A DNA stretch of 5,040 bases. Origin: Acidobacteriota bacterium (lineage in GTDB: Bacteria; Acidobacteriota; Terriglobia; Terriglobales; Acidobacteriaceae). Positions 1-5,008 of this stretch are shown one piece after another. The notes below the pieces were generated by a model. That model saw nothing but the letters and a program-made list of their open reading frames with translations. It searched no databases and was not told where the DNA came from. The position numbers and the translations under genes were made by a program. The stretch covers positions 1 through 5,040 of the forward strand of contig JAJZNH010000020.1 of the NCBI GenBank assembly GCA_021811745.1, read 5' to 3'. Numbering within the stretch: position 1 is the first letter of the stretch; every line of letters begins with the position of its first letter.

Positions 1-1
1 A

Positions 2-67
2 ACCCGCCGCGCCGCACTGGCCGAAGCACTGGCCCAAATTGAGGCCCAGATTGCAGCGTTAGGGTAG
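2..67 (+). CDS. 3' end of an unidentified gene with a coiled-coil-like C-terminus (partial)
   Basis: An open plus-strand frame enters at the window edge and ends at TAG (65-67), giving 21 visible residues. They are almost all Ala, Leu, Ile, Gln, Glu and Arg. Large hydrophobics sit at visible residues 6, 10, 13, 17 and 20, a 4-3-4-3 heptad spacing typical of an amphipathic coiled-coil helix. The high-GC codon use is like the neighbouring genes. The frame stops 28 bases before the converging stop codon of the short-chain dehydrogenase, a normal tail-to-tail arrangement. The family cannot be told from so few residues: many regulators and structural proteins end in such a helix. That this is a real gene end rather than a chance open frame is an inference from composition and position. 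Confidence 0.5.
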   Translation, partial: TRRAALAEALAQIEAQIAALG

Positions 68-95
68 GTTGCGAATCGCGCTTATCATTCCCTCG

Positions 96-875
96 CTACG
101 CCTCGCGGTGGACAAGCAGAGTGTTGGCTTGGCAGACGGGGGATAGCGACACTCGTGCAATGTTGACGTGTTCCGGCCTCGTGACGGCCCATAGAATCGT
201 GTCGGCAACATCTTCCGCAGTCAGCGGAGTCAACCCCTTATAGACCTTCGCGGCGCGTCCGGCGTCGCCGTGAAAGCGCACCAGACTAAAATCGGTCTCC
301 ACCATCCCCGGATCGATACTGGTCACGCGCACCGGCGTTCCCAGCACATCCTCGCGGAGTCCGTCGTTAATGGGCCTCACCGCGGCTTTGCTGCCGCAGT
401 AGACGGCTCCATTGGGGTAGACTAGCTCACCCGCCATCGAGCCCAGGTTCACCACATGGCCCCGCCTGCGCACCACCATCCCTGGCACCACGGCGCGCGT
501 CACGTAAAGAAGCCCTTTCACGTTGGTGTCGATCATCTCGTCCCAGTCTTCGATCTTCCCGGTATAGAGCTTTTCCATGCCGCGGCTCAGTCCGGCGTTG
601 TTCACCAAGATGTCGATCTCGGCCCACTCCGGCGGCAGATCGTCGATGGCCCTCTGCACCGCATGGCGGCTGCGCACGTCCAGTTGGAAGGAGTGAACAG
701 CCTGCGCGCCGCGCTCCAGAGCCAGCGACGCTACTTCGGCCAGTTTGCCGGCTCTCCGCGCCGCCAACAGGAGCCTCGCCCCTTCGCTAGCAAAGGCCAT
801 AGCCGCAGACGCACCGATACCTGTACTGGCACCGGTGATGAAGACAATTTTTCCCCTTACACTTAGCTTCGCCAT
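96..875 (-). CDS. YdfG-like short-chain dehydrogenase (NADP-dependent 3-hydroxy acid dehydrogenase family)
   Basis: This is a classical SDR of 259 residues, a normal length. Seen: the cofactor motif TGASTGIG at residues 14-21, an AARR stretch at 38-41 after the second beta strand whose arginines favour NADP(H), D66 at the end of the third strand, NNAG at 92-95, and the catalytic set N118, S146, Y159 and K163. The C-terminal half (SIDPGMVETDFSLVRFHGD at 186-204, PEHVNI at 234-239, LVHR near the end) matches the YdfG subgroup as I know it. Members oxidise the beta-hydroxyl of serine, allo-threonine, 3-hydroxyisobutyrate or 3-hydroxypropionate in the cytoplasm; the substrate here is not determined. 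The ATG at 873-875 has AAGGGGA (879-885) just upstream. The gene is the second in a two-gene unit, 24 bases after the HIBADH-type dehydrogenase. Minor oddity: the helix after the catalytic Tyr reads YCGSKAAVRPIN, less conserved than the usual YxxTKFAVRA. Family is very likely right; substrate is open. Confidence 0.93.
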   Translation of the reverse strand: MAKLSVRGKIVFITGASTGIGASAAMAFASEGARLLLAARRAGKLAEVASLALERGAQAVHSFQLDVRSRHAVQRAIDDLPPEWAEIDILVNNAGLSRGMEKLYTGKIEDWDEMIDTNVKGLLYVTRAVVPGMVVRRRGHVVNLGSMAGELVYPNGAVYCGSKAAVRPINDGLREDVLGTPVRVTSIDPGMVETDFSLVRFHGDAGRAAKVYKGLTPLTAEDVADTILWAVTRPEHVNIARVSLSPVCQANTLLVHREA

Positions 876-878
876 GGG

Positions 879-885
879 TCCCCTT
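879..885 (-). promoter_or_regulatory. ribosome binding site of the YdfG-like gene
   Basis: On the minus strand AAGGGGA lies three bases before the ATG at 873-875. It is a moderate Shine-Dalgarno match with rather tight spacing. It sits inside the 24-base gap after the upstream stop codon, so the downstream gene can initiate independently within the same transcript. Confidence 0.6.
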
Positions 886-899
886 GGAAGAATCTCACC

Positions 900-1781
900 C
901 TATTTTACAGATGCGTTTCGCTGGGCCATGTGGTACTGTCCGCCAGCCCAATCCTCTCCGCCGAGACCGAGTTGAAGAGCCTGAGCGAAGATCTCGGCCT
1001 GCATATCGGCCAAACTAAGGCGCGTTCCACTGCTGGCAGCAGCTTCCCGCAACAACCTCAGATCCTTGGCCCCAAGTTCGACGGTTCCTCCAGGTTGCTC
1101 AGGCGGATGCAGGATCAGCTTACAGTACGACGCCATAAACGCCGATTGGAAAAGCGCACTGTTCACCGTTTCGAAGAACATGGCGGGATCAATCCCTTGG
1201 CTGGCCGCATAGACAAAGGCCTCGCTGAGGGCCTGGTTCATGCAAGTGATGAGAAAGTTGCCGCCCAGTTTCAGAGCGTGGGCCTGGCGCGGCTCGGCTC
1301 CCACCACGGAGATACCTCGCGAGAGCGGCTCCAACAGCGGGCGAGCCTTGTTTACCGCGCCCTCCGCGCCCGCCACGACCACCCACAAGCGGCCTGCCTC
1401 AGCCACCTCGGGCCGGCCAAAGACCGGAGCGGCCACAAACTCCTGCCCCCGACGGGCGTGCTCGGCGGTGAACCGCCCGCTGAGCGCAACGCCAATGGTC
1501 GAGTGCGAGATGTGGAGCGTGCCGGGCCTCATTTTCTCCAATAGCCCCTTGGGACCAAGCAGGATTTCCTCATGCGCGTTCTCGTCGAACAGCATCGTCA
1601 TGACCACTTCGGCTGCCCGCGCCGCGTCGTCCGGCGTAGCGGCTACGCGCGCGCCCTCCGCTGCCAGGACATCAGCCCTCGCGCGGGTGCGGTTCCACAC
1701 CGTTACGTCGTGCCCCGCAGCCACCAGCCGCCGCGCCATCGGCGTGCCCATCTTGCCCAGTCCCAGAAAAGCAATCCTCAT
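900..1781 (-). CDS. NAD(P)-dependent beta-hydroxyacid dehydrogenase (3-hydroxyisobutyrate dehydrogenase family)
   Basis: The protein is 293 residues, normal for the family, counted from the ATG at 1779-1781. Seen: an N-terminal Rossmann fold with IAFLGLGKMG (GxGxxG at G7, G9, G12), NRT at 30-32 where NADP-preferring members carry an Arg, STI at 94-96, and the substrate-loop region APVFGRPE at 118-125. The catalytic Lys is K171 in KLGGNF with N175, and a second conserved Lys is K239 in AKDLRL of the all-helical C-terminal domain. Family members reversibly oxidise 3-hydroxyisobutyrate, tartronate semialdehyde reductase substrates, or reduce glyoxylate and succinic semialdehyde. The usual APVSGG loop is replaced by APVFGR, so the specific substrate cannot be inferred. 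A TTG 24 bases further upstream (1803-1805) also opens the frame, but the ATG has a perfect AAGGAGG six bases before it and begins at the first beta strand. It is the first gene of a probable two-gene operon with the YdfG-like gene. Confidence 0.92.
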   Translation of the reverse strand: MRIAFLGLGKMGTPMARRLVAAGHDVTVWNRTRARADVLAAEGARVAATPDDAARAAEVVMTMLFDENAHEEILLGPKGLLEKMRPGTLHISHSTIGVALSGRFTAEHARRGQEFVAAPVFGRPEVAEAGRLWVVVAGAEGAVNKARPLLEPLSRGISVVGAEPRQAHALKLGGNFLITCMNQALSEAFVYAASQGIDPAMFFETVNSALFQSAFMASYCKLILHPPEQPGGTVELGAKDLRLLREAAASSGTRLSLADMQAEIFAQALQLGLGGEDWAGGQYHMAQRNASVK

Positions 1782-1787
1782 CGTTGG

Positions 1788-1794
1788 CCTCCTT
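1788..1794 (-). promoter_or_regulatory. strong ribosome binding site fixing the start of the HIBADH-type gene
   Basis: The minus strand reads AAGGAGG followed by six bases and the ATG at 1779-1781. This is a full anti-16S match at ideal spacing. It decides in favour of the 293-residue product over the longer frame opened by TTG at 1803-1805, which would place this site inside the coding sequence and add eight Arg-rich residues. Confidence 0.85.
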
Positions 1795-1921
1795 CGCCGT
1801 TTCAAACGACGCCTTCTCCTCGATCAGGTTCTATCCTTCGATGATGGCGATCATGGTACGGATGCTGCATCCACGCCGCCACCACGCTGCGCAACCCAAG
1901 AGTTTTCAACAGGTGAGACGT

Positions 1922-1927
1922 TAGATT
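1922..1927 (+). promoter_or_regulatory. candidate -10 box TAGATT for a leaderless uppP mRNA
   Basis: TAGATT matches the TANNNT core of a sigma-70-type -10 element and ends exactly six bases before the uppP ATG (1934), which would put transcription start at or next to the A of ATG. No -35 match is evident. The TAG of this box is also an in-frame stop, so uppP cannot start further upstream. The only purine-rich stretch, AGGTGA at 1911-1916, is 17 bases from the ATG, too far for a normal Shine-Dalgarno. Confidence 0.5.
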
Positions 1928-1933
1928 GGTACC

Positions 1934-2821
1934 ATGACGATTTTCAAGATCATCATCCTCGCCATCGTGCAAGGACTGGCCGAGCTCTTGCCGGTCTCAA
2001 GCTCCGCCCATGTGGTGGTGGCTGAAAAGCTGATGGGGCTCGACCCTTCGGCCCCGCAGATGACCCTTCTGCTGGTCATGCTGCACACCGGCACCATGTT
2101 CGCGGTCATCGCCTACTTCTGGAAGGCCTGGATGCGCAGCTATTTTTCGGACGTGGCCACCTTCAAGCGCTTCTTCAAGCAGGCCGTCTGGGCCACGTTT
2201 TTGACCGGCATTGTGGGCGAGACGCTCAAGGTCATCATTGAAAAGACCTACTTCCACGGCACGCCCAAGGCGCAGATCGAGATGCTCTTCGGCCAGCTTC
2301 AAATCGTCGCTCCCGCCCTGCTGGCGGTGGGCGTGATGATCCTCATCGCCGGCTTGATCGAGCGGCGACAGGAGCGCGCCGGCATCAAGCCCGCCGACGG
2401 CAGCCCGCTGAACATGCGCCAGGCCGGATGGATGGGCGTTGTGCAGGGGCTGGCGCTGCCTTTCCGCGGTTTCTCGCGCTCCGGCTCGACCATTTCGGCG
2501 GGAATGCTGCTGGGCGCGGCCAAGGATACATCCGAGCGCTTCAGCTTTGCGCTGGTCATCATCCTCACGCCGGTGGTGGACGTGATGGAACTTGTACGCC
2601 TCATCAAAGCCGCGCACGCCGCGGCCGGAACCAGCGCGGCGATCAATCTCCATGCCTCAATCAACGCCAGCCTGCTAGGCATGGTGTTCTCGTTCATCGC
2701 CGGATTGATCGCGCTGAAGTGGCTGAGCAGTTGGCTTGAGTCGGGCCGTTGGCACTGGTTCGGGATCTACTGCCTGGCGGCTTCGTGCGTGGTGTTCTAT
2801 CTGCACGCGCACGGATTCTGA
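1934..2821 (+). CDS. uppP: undecaprenyl-diphosphatase UppP (BacA family)
   Basis: UppP is an integral inner-membrane enzyme that removes a phosphate from undecaprenyl pyrophosphate, regenerating the lipid carrier for peptidoglycan and other envelope polymers; overproduction gives bacitracin resistance. The protein is 295 residues, at the long end of the family. Seen: the first signature QGLAELLPVSSSAH at 13-26, with Q13, E17, S22, S23 and H26 in the active-site positions, and the second, LPFRGFSRSGST at 175-186, with R182 as the phosphate-binding Arg. Q13 replaces the first Glu of the E. coli enzyme, and the usual PGTSRSG reads RGFSRSG; both variants occur in known relatives as I recall them. 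Hydrophobic segments lie roughly at 3-20, 45-63, 85-100, 124-142, 203-222, 244-264 and 274-292, consistent with a polytopic protein. The start is fixed by an in-frame stop four codons upstream (1922-1924). It stands alone, divergent from the dehydrogenases and converging on the DUF971 gene. Confidence 0.95.
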   Translation: MTIFKIIILAIVQGLAELLPVSSSAHVVVAEKLMGLDPSAPQMTLLLVMLHTGTMFAVIAYFWKAWMRSYFSDVATFKRFFKQAVWATFLTGIVGETLKVIIEKTYFHGTPKAQIEMLFGQLQIVAPALLAVGVMILIAGLIERRQERAGIKPADGSPLNMRQAGWMGVVQGLALPFRGFSRSGSTISAGMLLGAAKDTSERFSFALVIILTPVVDVMELVRLIKAAHAAAGTSAAINLHASINASLLGMVFSFIAGLIALKWLSSWLESGRWHWFGIYCLAASCVVFYLHAHGF

Positions 2822-2851
2822 TGGGCGCTCATCCAGCTCAGACTGCTCTGG

Positions 2852-3307
2852 TTAATTCGGCGCGCCCGTGGCCTCCGCGCTAGCGAAGGTGCACTCACTG
2901 CACTGGCACATGCGGCGCAGATACTCCCAGGAGTAGATGCCGCTGGTGTGGCCGTCGAGCCAGTTGAACTGCAGCGCGTAGCGGCCCACGGGATGGACGC
3001 TGGCCGGCTTGGGCGGCGGCGCGTAGAGAGGCAGCAGCTCAGCGGACTTGGATTTCGGCTGGCCCGGCCTGCGGCCTTCCGCTTCGCGCTGCTCCACGCA
3101 GGTGGCGCAGGGGCAGGCATTGCGCAGCCACGCAAAGCTCCATGCGCTCTTGTGGCCGTCGGCCCAATCGATCTCCAGCCCTTTGCCCTCGGTCAGCAGT
3201 ACGCGTACCTTTGCCGGTGTCATGGCCAGGCGCGGCAACGGGCGGTCTTCTTCGTTCTCTCGGGCAATCTCCTCTTTCGAGGCAACGCGGATGCCTTCGT
3301 GGGTCAT
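2852..3307 (-). CDS. DUF971 (GBBH-like N-terminal domain) protein with two CxCxxC motifs
   Basis: The 151-residue protein is a stand-alone PF06155-type domain of unknown cellular role, preceded by about 40 polar residues. Seen: two similar halves. The first has W48-x-DGH (50-52) then WLR and C65-x-C67-xx-C70; the second has W116-x-DGH (118-120), SGIYSWEYLR and C134-x-C136-xx-C139. In human gamma-butyrobetaine hydroxylase the same fold binds zinc through a CxCxxC and a later His, which by alignment here would be C65, C67, C70 and H120. No oxygenase domain follows, so hydroxylase activity is not expected. In bacteria the domain also occurs near or fused to Mrp/ApbC iron-sulfur proteins. An in-frame TAG 12 bases upstream limits the start to 3307; M29 is a less likely alternative without a ribosome site. 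It is divergent from mtaB and converges on uppP with a 30-base gap. Confidence 0.88.
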   Translation of the reverse strand: MTHEGIRVASKEEIARENEEDRPLPRLAMTPAKVRVLLTEGKGLEIDWADGHKSAWSFAWLRNACPCATCVEQREAEGRRPGQPKSKSAELLPLYAPPPKPASVHPVGRYALQFNWLDGHTSGIYSWEYLRRMCQCSECTFASAEATGAPN

Positions 3308-3313
3308 GCCTCT

Positions 3314-3319
3314 ATTCTA
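3314..3319 (-). promoter_or_regulatory. candidate -10 box TAGAAT for a leaderless DUF971 mRNA
   Basis: On the minus strand TAGAAT (five of six matches to TATAAT) ends exactly six bases before the ATG at 3305-3307, placing transcription start at the start codon. The intervening AGAGGC touches the ATG and is too close to work as a Shine-Dalgarno. No clear -35 is visible 16-18 bases upstream. The same spacing is seen before uppP and mtaB. Confidence 0.55.
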
Positions 3320-3383
3320 ACGGCCCATGGAAGCACGTGGCGCCGGCCTTTCCACCCCGCTGTCGCCGCAGGCAAAGAAGCCC

Positions 3384-3389
3384 TACACT
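3384..3389 (+). promoter_or_regulatory. candidate -10 box TACACT for a leaderless mtaB mRNA
   Basis: TACACT (four of six matches to TATAAT, and fitting TANNNT) ends six bases before the ATG at 3396. No Shine-Dalgarno lies between them; the spacer is AAATCC. It supports the 3396 start over the in-frame ATG at 3327, which would put this box inside the coding region. Confidence 0.5.
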
Positions 3390-3395
3390 AAATCC

Positions 3396-4925
3396 ATGCC
3401 GGGATTTCACATCGAGCATTTCGGCTGCAGGGCGGCGCGCGCCGACGGCGAGGCTGTAACCGGGCGTTTGCGCGCAGCGGGGCTTTCTGAGCAGCCGGCC
3501 TCCGAAGCTGATGTGGTCATCGTCAACACATGCAGCGTGACGGCGGAGGCCGACCGGGCAGCACGCGCATTCGTCCGCCGCTCGCACCGGCTGAACCCGG
3601 CGGCACGCATCGTGGTCACCGGCTGCTATGCGCAGCGCGCGCCCCAGGAGCTGGCCGCGATGGAAGGAGTGGCTGCCGTGGTCGGCAACAGCCACAAGGC
3701 CCTGACGCCGGAGATTGTGCTGCAGATGGCCTCAGGCCGGTCTGTTGACGCTGCCGCGACGCCGGAGATTGTGCCCGTCGCTTCCCTGCTGGCCAGGAGC
3801 GCTCCGGCCTCCGTTCCGGTGTGCCACCCCAACGACAAAGACCCGTCGCTGGGGGCCCCCGTGTGGGTGGACGGGGAGTTTGCGCACTCCTTCATCGAGG
3901 ACGTGCATTTGCTGCCCGGAACACAGACCCGGCCCAACCTGAAGATTCAGGAAGGATGCGGCAACCGCTGCACGTTCTGCGTGATTCCTTTCACCCGGGG
4001 CCCATCCCAGAGCCTGCCGCGCGCGGCGCTGCTGAGGCAGATCGAGGAGTTTGTGACAGCCGGCGGTAATGAGCTGGTGCTCTCTGGGATCAACCTTGGC
4101 CGCTGGGGCCGCGATCTGCCCGCCGTCAACGGCGCGCCGCAGCCGACGCTGGCGGAGCTGGTCCGCGAGATCATCGAGCGCACGGCGCTGCCTCGTCTGC
4201 GCCTCAGCTCCATTGAGCCGATGGATTGGGACGAGGCAATGATCGCGCTGCTGCGGGAGTTCGGCGAGAATGGCACGGCGGGCCGACGGACGAGCGCCTA
4301 TCGCTGCGGCGGGCGGCTGGCGCGCCATGCGCATCTGCCACTGCAGTCGGGCTCCGACGCGGTGTTGCGCCGGATGCACCGCCGCTACCGGCCATGGCAC
4401 TACGAGGAAAAGGTGCGCGAGCTCTTTGAAGCCGCAGGCCCGGACCTGACCTTGGGCGCAGACGTGATGGTGGGCTTCCCCGGCGAAACGGACCGCGAGT
4501 TCGACGAAACCATGGAATTCGTGCGGGCGCTGCCCTTCGGTTACCTGCACCTGTTTCCCTTTTCACCCCGGCCCGGCACGCCGGGGTGGGCGCTCCACGC
4601 CCAGTCACCGGTTGCGCCGAAAGCGGTGGAAGAGCGGATGGCCGCGCTCCGCGCCCTGGCCGCGGAAAAATCCCGCACGCACCGCATGAATTTTGCCGGC
4701 CGGGAGCTGGCAGCCATCACCCTACACACGCCTGAGGCGCTTGCCGCCCGCGGCCGCACCGCCGCGCTGACGGAAAACTTCCTGCCAGTGGAGATCGAGG
4801 AGCGGATGCCCGCCAATCGCCTGGTGTGCGTGCAGCTCGCCGGGCTTACCGGCGAAGATGCACTCGAAGGCCGTGTAGCAATCGAACAGGCTGCGGAAAA
4901 ACCCGCGCTGTGCAACGTGCTTTAA
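3396..4925 (+). CDS. mtaB: MtaB, tRNA t6A37 methylthiotransferase (radical SAM)
   Basis: MtaB converts N6-threonylcarbamoyladenosine at position 37 of ANN-decoding tRNAs to its 2-methylthio form, using SAM and two iron-sulfur clusters. From the ATG at 3396 it has 509 residues. Seen: an N-terminal MTTase domain with cluster ligands C11 (HFGCR), C46 (NTCSVT) and C77 (GCYAQ); a radical-SAM core with C188-x3-C192-x2-C195 in KIQEGCGNRCTFCVIP; LVLSGINLGRWG at 227-238; HLPLQSGSDAVLRRMHR at 313-329; GADVMVGFPGE at 354-364; then a C-terminal TRAM-like region at about 435-497. FGCR/NTCSVT and HxPLQSG point to MtaB rather than MiaB or RimO. The family is usually 430-450 residues; the excess lies in the linker at 113-175, which contains a repeated TPEIV, and in a segment at about 291-307 (ENGTAGRR onward, with an extra Cys at 304). 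The upstream in-frame ATG at 3327 would add 23 unconserved residues and run into the DUF971 promoter, so 3396 is preferred. Confidence 0.93.
   Translation: MPGFHIEHFGCRAARADGEAVTGRLRAAGLSEQPASEADVVIVNTCSVTAEADRAARAFVRRSHRLNPAARIVVTGCYAQRAPQELAAMEGVAAVVGNSHKALTPEIVLQMASGRSVDAAATPEIVPVASLLARSAPASVPVCHPNDKDPSLGAPVWVDGEFAHSFIEDVHLLPGTQTRPNLKIQEGCGNRCTFCVIPFTRGPSQSLPRAALLRQIEEFVTAGGNELVLSGINLGRWGRDLPAVNGAPQPTLAELVREIIERTALPRLRLSSIEPMDWDEAMIALLREFGENGTAGRRTSAYRCGGRLARHAHLPLQSGSDAVLRRMHRRYRPWHYEEKVRELFEAAGPDLTLGADVMVGFPGETDREFDETMEFVRALPFGYLHLFPFSPRPGTPGWALHAQSPVAPKAVEERMAALRALAAEKSRTHRMNFAGRELAAITLHTPEALAARGRTAALTENFLPVEIEERMPANRLVCVQLAGLTGEDALEGRVAIEQAAEKPALCNVL
3704..3774 (+). repeat. 17-bp direct repeat pair inside mtaB, 54 bp apart
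   Basis: GACGCCGGAGATTGTGC occurs exactly at 3704-3720 and again at 3758-3774. The offset is 54 bp, exactly 18 codons, and both copies are read in the same frame as TPEIV (residues 104-108 and 122-126). The sequence after each copy is no longer clearly alike. It lies in the variable linker between the MTTase and radical-SAM domains. Confidence 0.8.
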
Positions 4926-4941
4926 AAGGTCGCGACTTCAG

Positions 4942-5008
4942 CCGGACCGCTCGTGCGAGAGAGCAAGTATTGGGCATCAGCCCCAGCGGGCTTTTTCTCG
5001 TCCGGTCC
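4942..5008. repeat. nested inverted repeat downstream of mtaB
   Basis: Outer arms CCGGA (4942-4946) and TCCGG (5001-5005), and inner arms CGAGA (4956-4960) and TCTCG (4996-5000), form nested stems. The 3' strand is one continuous ten-base arm (4996-5005) while the 5' strand is split by nine bases. An alternative outer pairing is GGACCG (4944-4949) with CGGTCC (5003-5008). A third hairpin sits in the centre. This could be a compound terminator, or one copy of a dispersed intergenic repeat. No gene is seen in 4926-5040. Confidence 0.5.
4979..4998 (+). terminator. probable rho-independent terminator of mtaB
   Basis: AGCCC (4979-4983), loop CAGC, GGGCT (4988-4992), then TTTTCT (4993-4998): a GC-rich five-pair stem followed by a T-run, 53 bases after the mtaB stop codon. 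The stem is short, so efficiency is uncertain, but its place inside the larger nested inverted repeat may stabilise it. Confidence 0.5.

Larger units (their letters stand above)
1782..1933. promoter_or_regulatory. divergent intergenic control region with two short dyads
   Basis: These 152 bases separate the divergent starts of the dehydrogenase pair (minus) and uppP (plus), so promoters for both must lie here. Seen: a perfect dyad ATGAT-GGCG-ATCAT at 1841-1854 and another, GGATGC-T-GCATCC, at 1860-1872, only five bases apart. Such short dyads could be operator half-sites, but they could also arise by chance. No convincing -35/-10 pair for the minus-strand genes stands out; TAGAAC at about 1829-1834 (minus) is only a weak -10. 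The uppP side has the TAGATT box listed separately. Confidence 0.45.

Noticed and set aside
456..866. 136-residue plus-strand open frame inside the YdfG-like gene
   Set aside because: It is antisense to all SDR motifs, His/Arg/Pro-rich, and has no family resemblance.
1782..1805. TTG start at 1803-1805 extending the HIBADH-type protein by eight residues
   Set aside because: It would bury the perfect AAGGAGG site inside the gene and add an Arg-rich tail before the Rossmann strand. The ATG at 1779-1781 is ideally spaced from that site.
1830..1854. Tiny minus-strand frame starting at an ATG (1852-1854) and encoding seven residues upstream of the HIBADH-type gene, as a leader peptide
   Set aside because: It has no ribosome binding site, no run of regulatory codons and no attenuator hairpin after it. 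A chance frame is the simplest reading.
1911..1916. AGGTGA as the uppP ribosome binding site
   Set aside because: It ends 17 bases before the ATG, and an in-frame TAG lies between, so no closer start codon could use it.
1240..2025. 261-residue plus-strand open frame spanning the HIBADH-type gene, the control region and the start of uppP
   Set aside because: It is antisense to a gene with clear catalytic motifs, is low-complexity Ala/Ser/Arg/Pro, and crosses a region with promoter signals. High-GC DNA commonly has such open antisense frames.
1997..2653. 218-residue minus-strand open frame inside uppP
   Set aside because: It is antisense to a well-supported membrane protein and has the charged, Gly/Arg/His-rich composition expected from the reverse of hydrophobic codons.
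2822..2851. CCAG/CTGG partial dyad between uppP and the DUF971 gene as a bidirectional terminator
   Set aside because: The arms are four bases, the inner bases do not pair, and there is no T-run on either side.
3327..3395. Longer mtaB start at the ATG at 3327, adding 23 residues
   Set aside because: The extra residues are not MTTase-like, there is no ribosome site, and the start would overlap the region driving the divergent DUF971 gene. The family N-terminus begins just after the ATG at 3396, which has a well-placed -10 box.
3732..4550. 272-residue minus-strand open frame inside mtaB
   Set aside because: It is antisense to conserved radical-SAM motifs, rich in Arg, His, Gln and Ala, with no recognisable domain or ribosome site.
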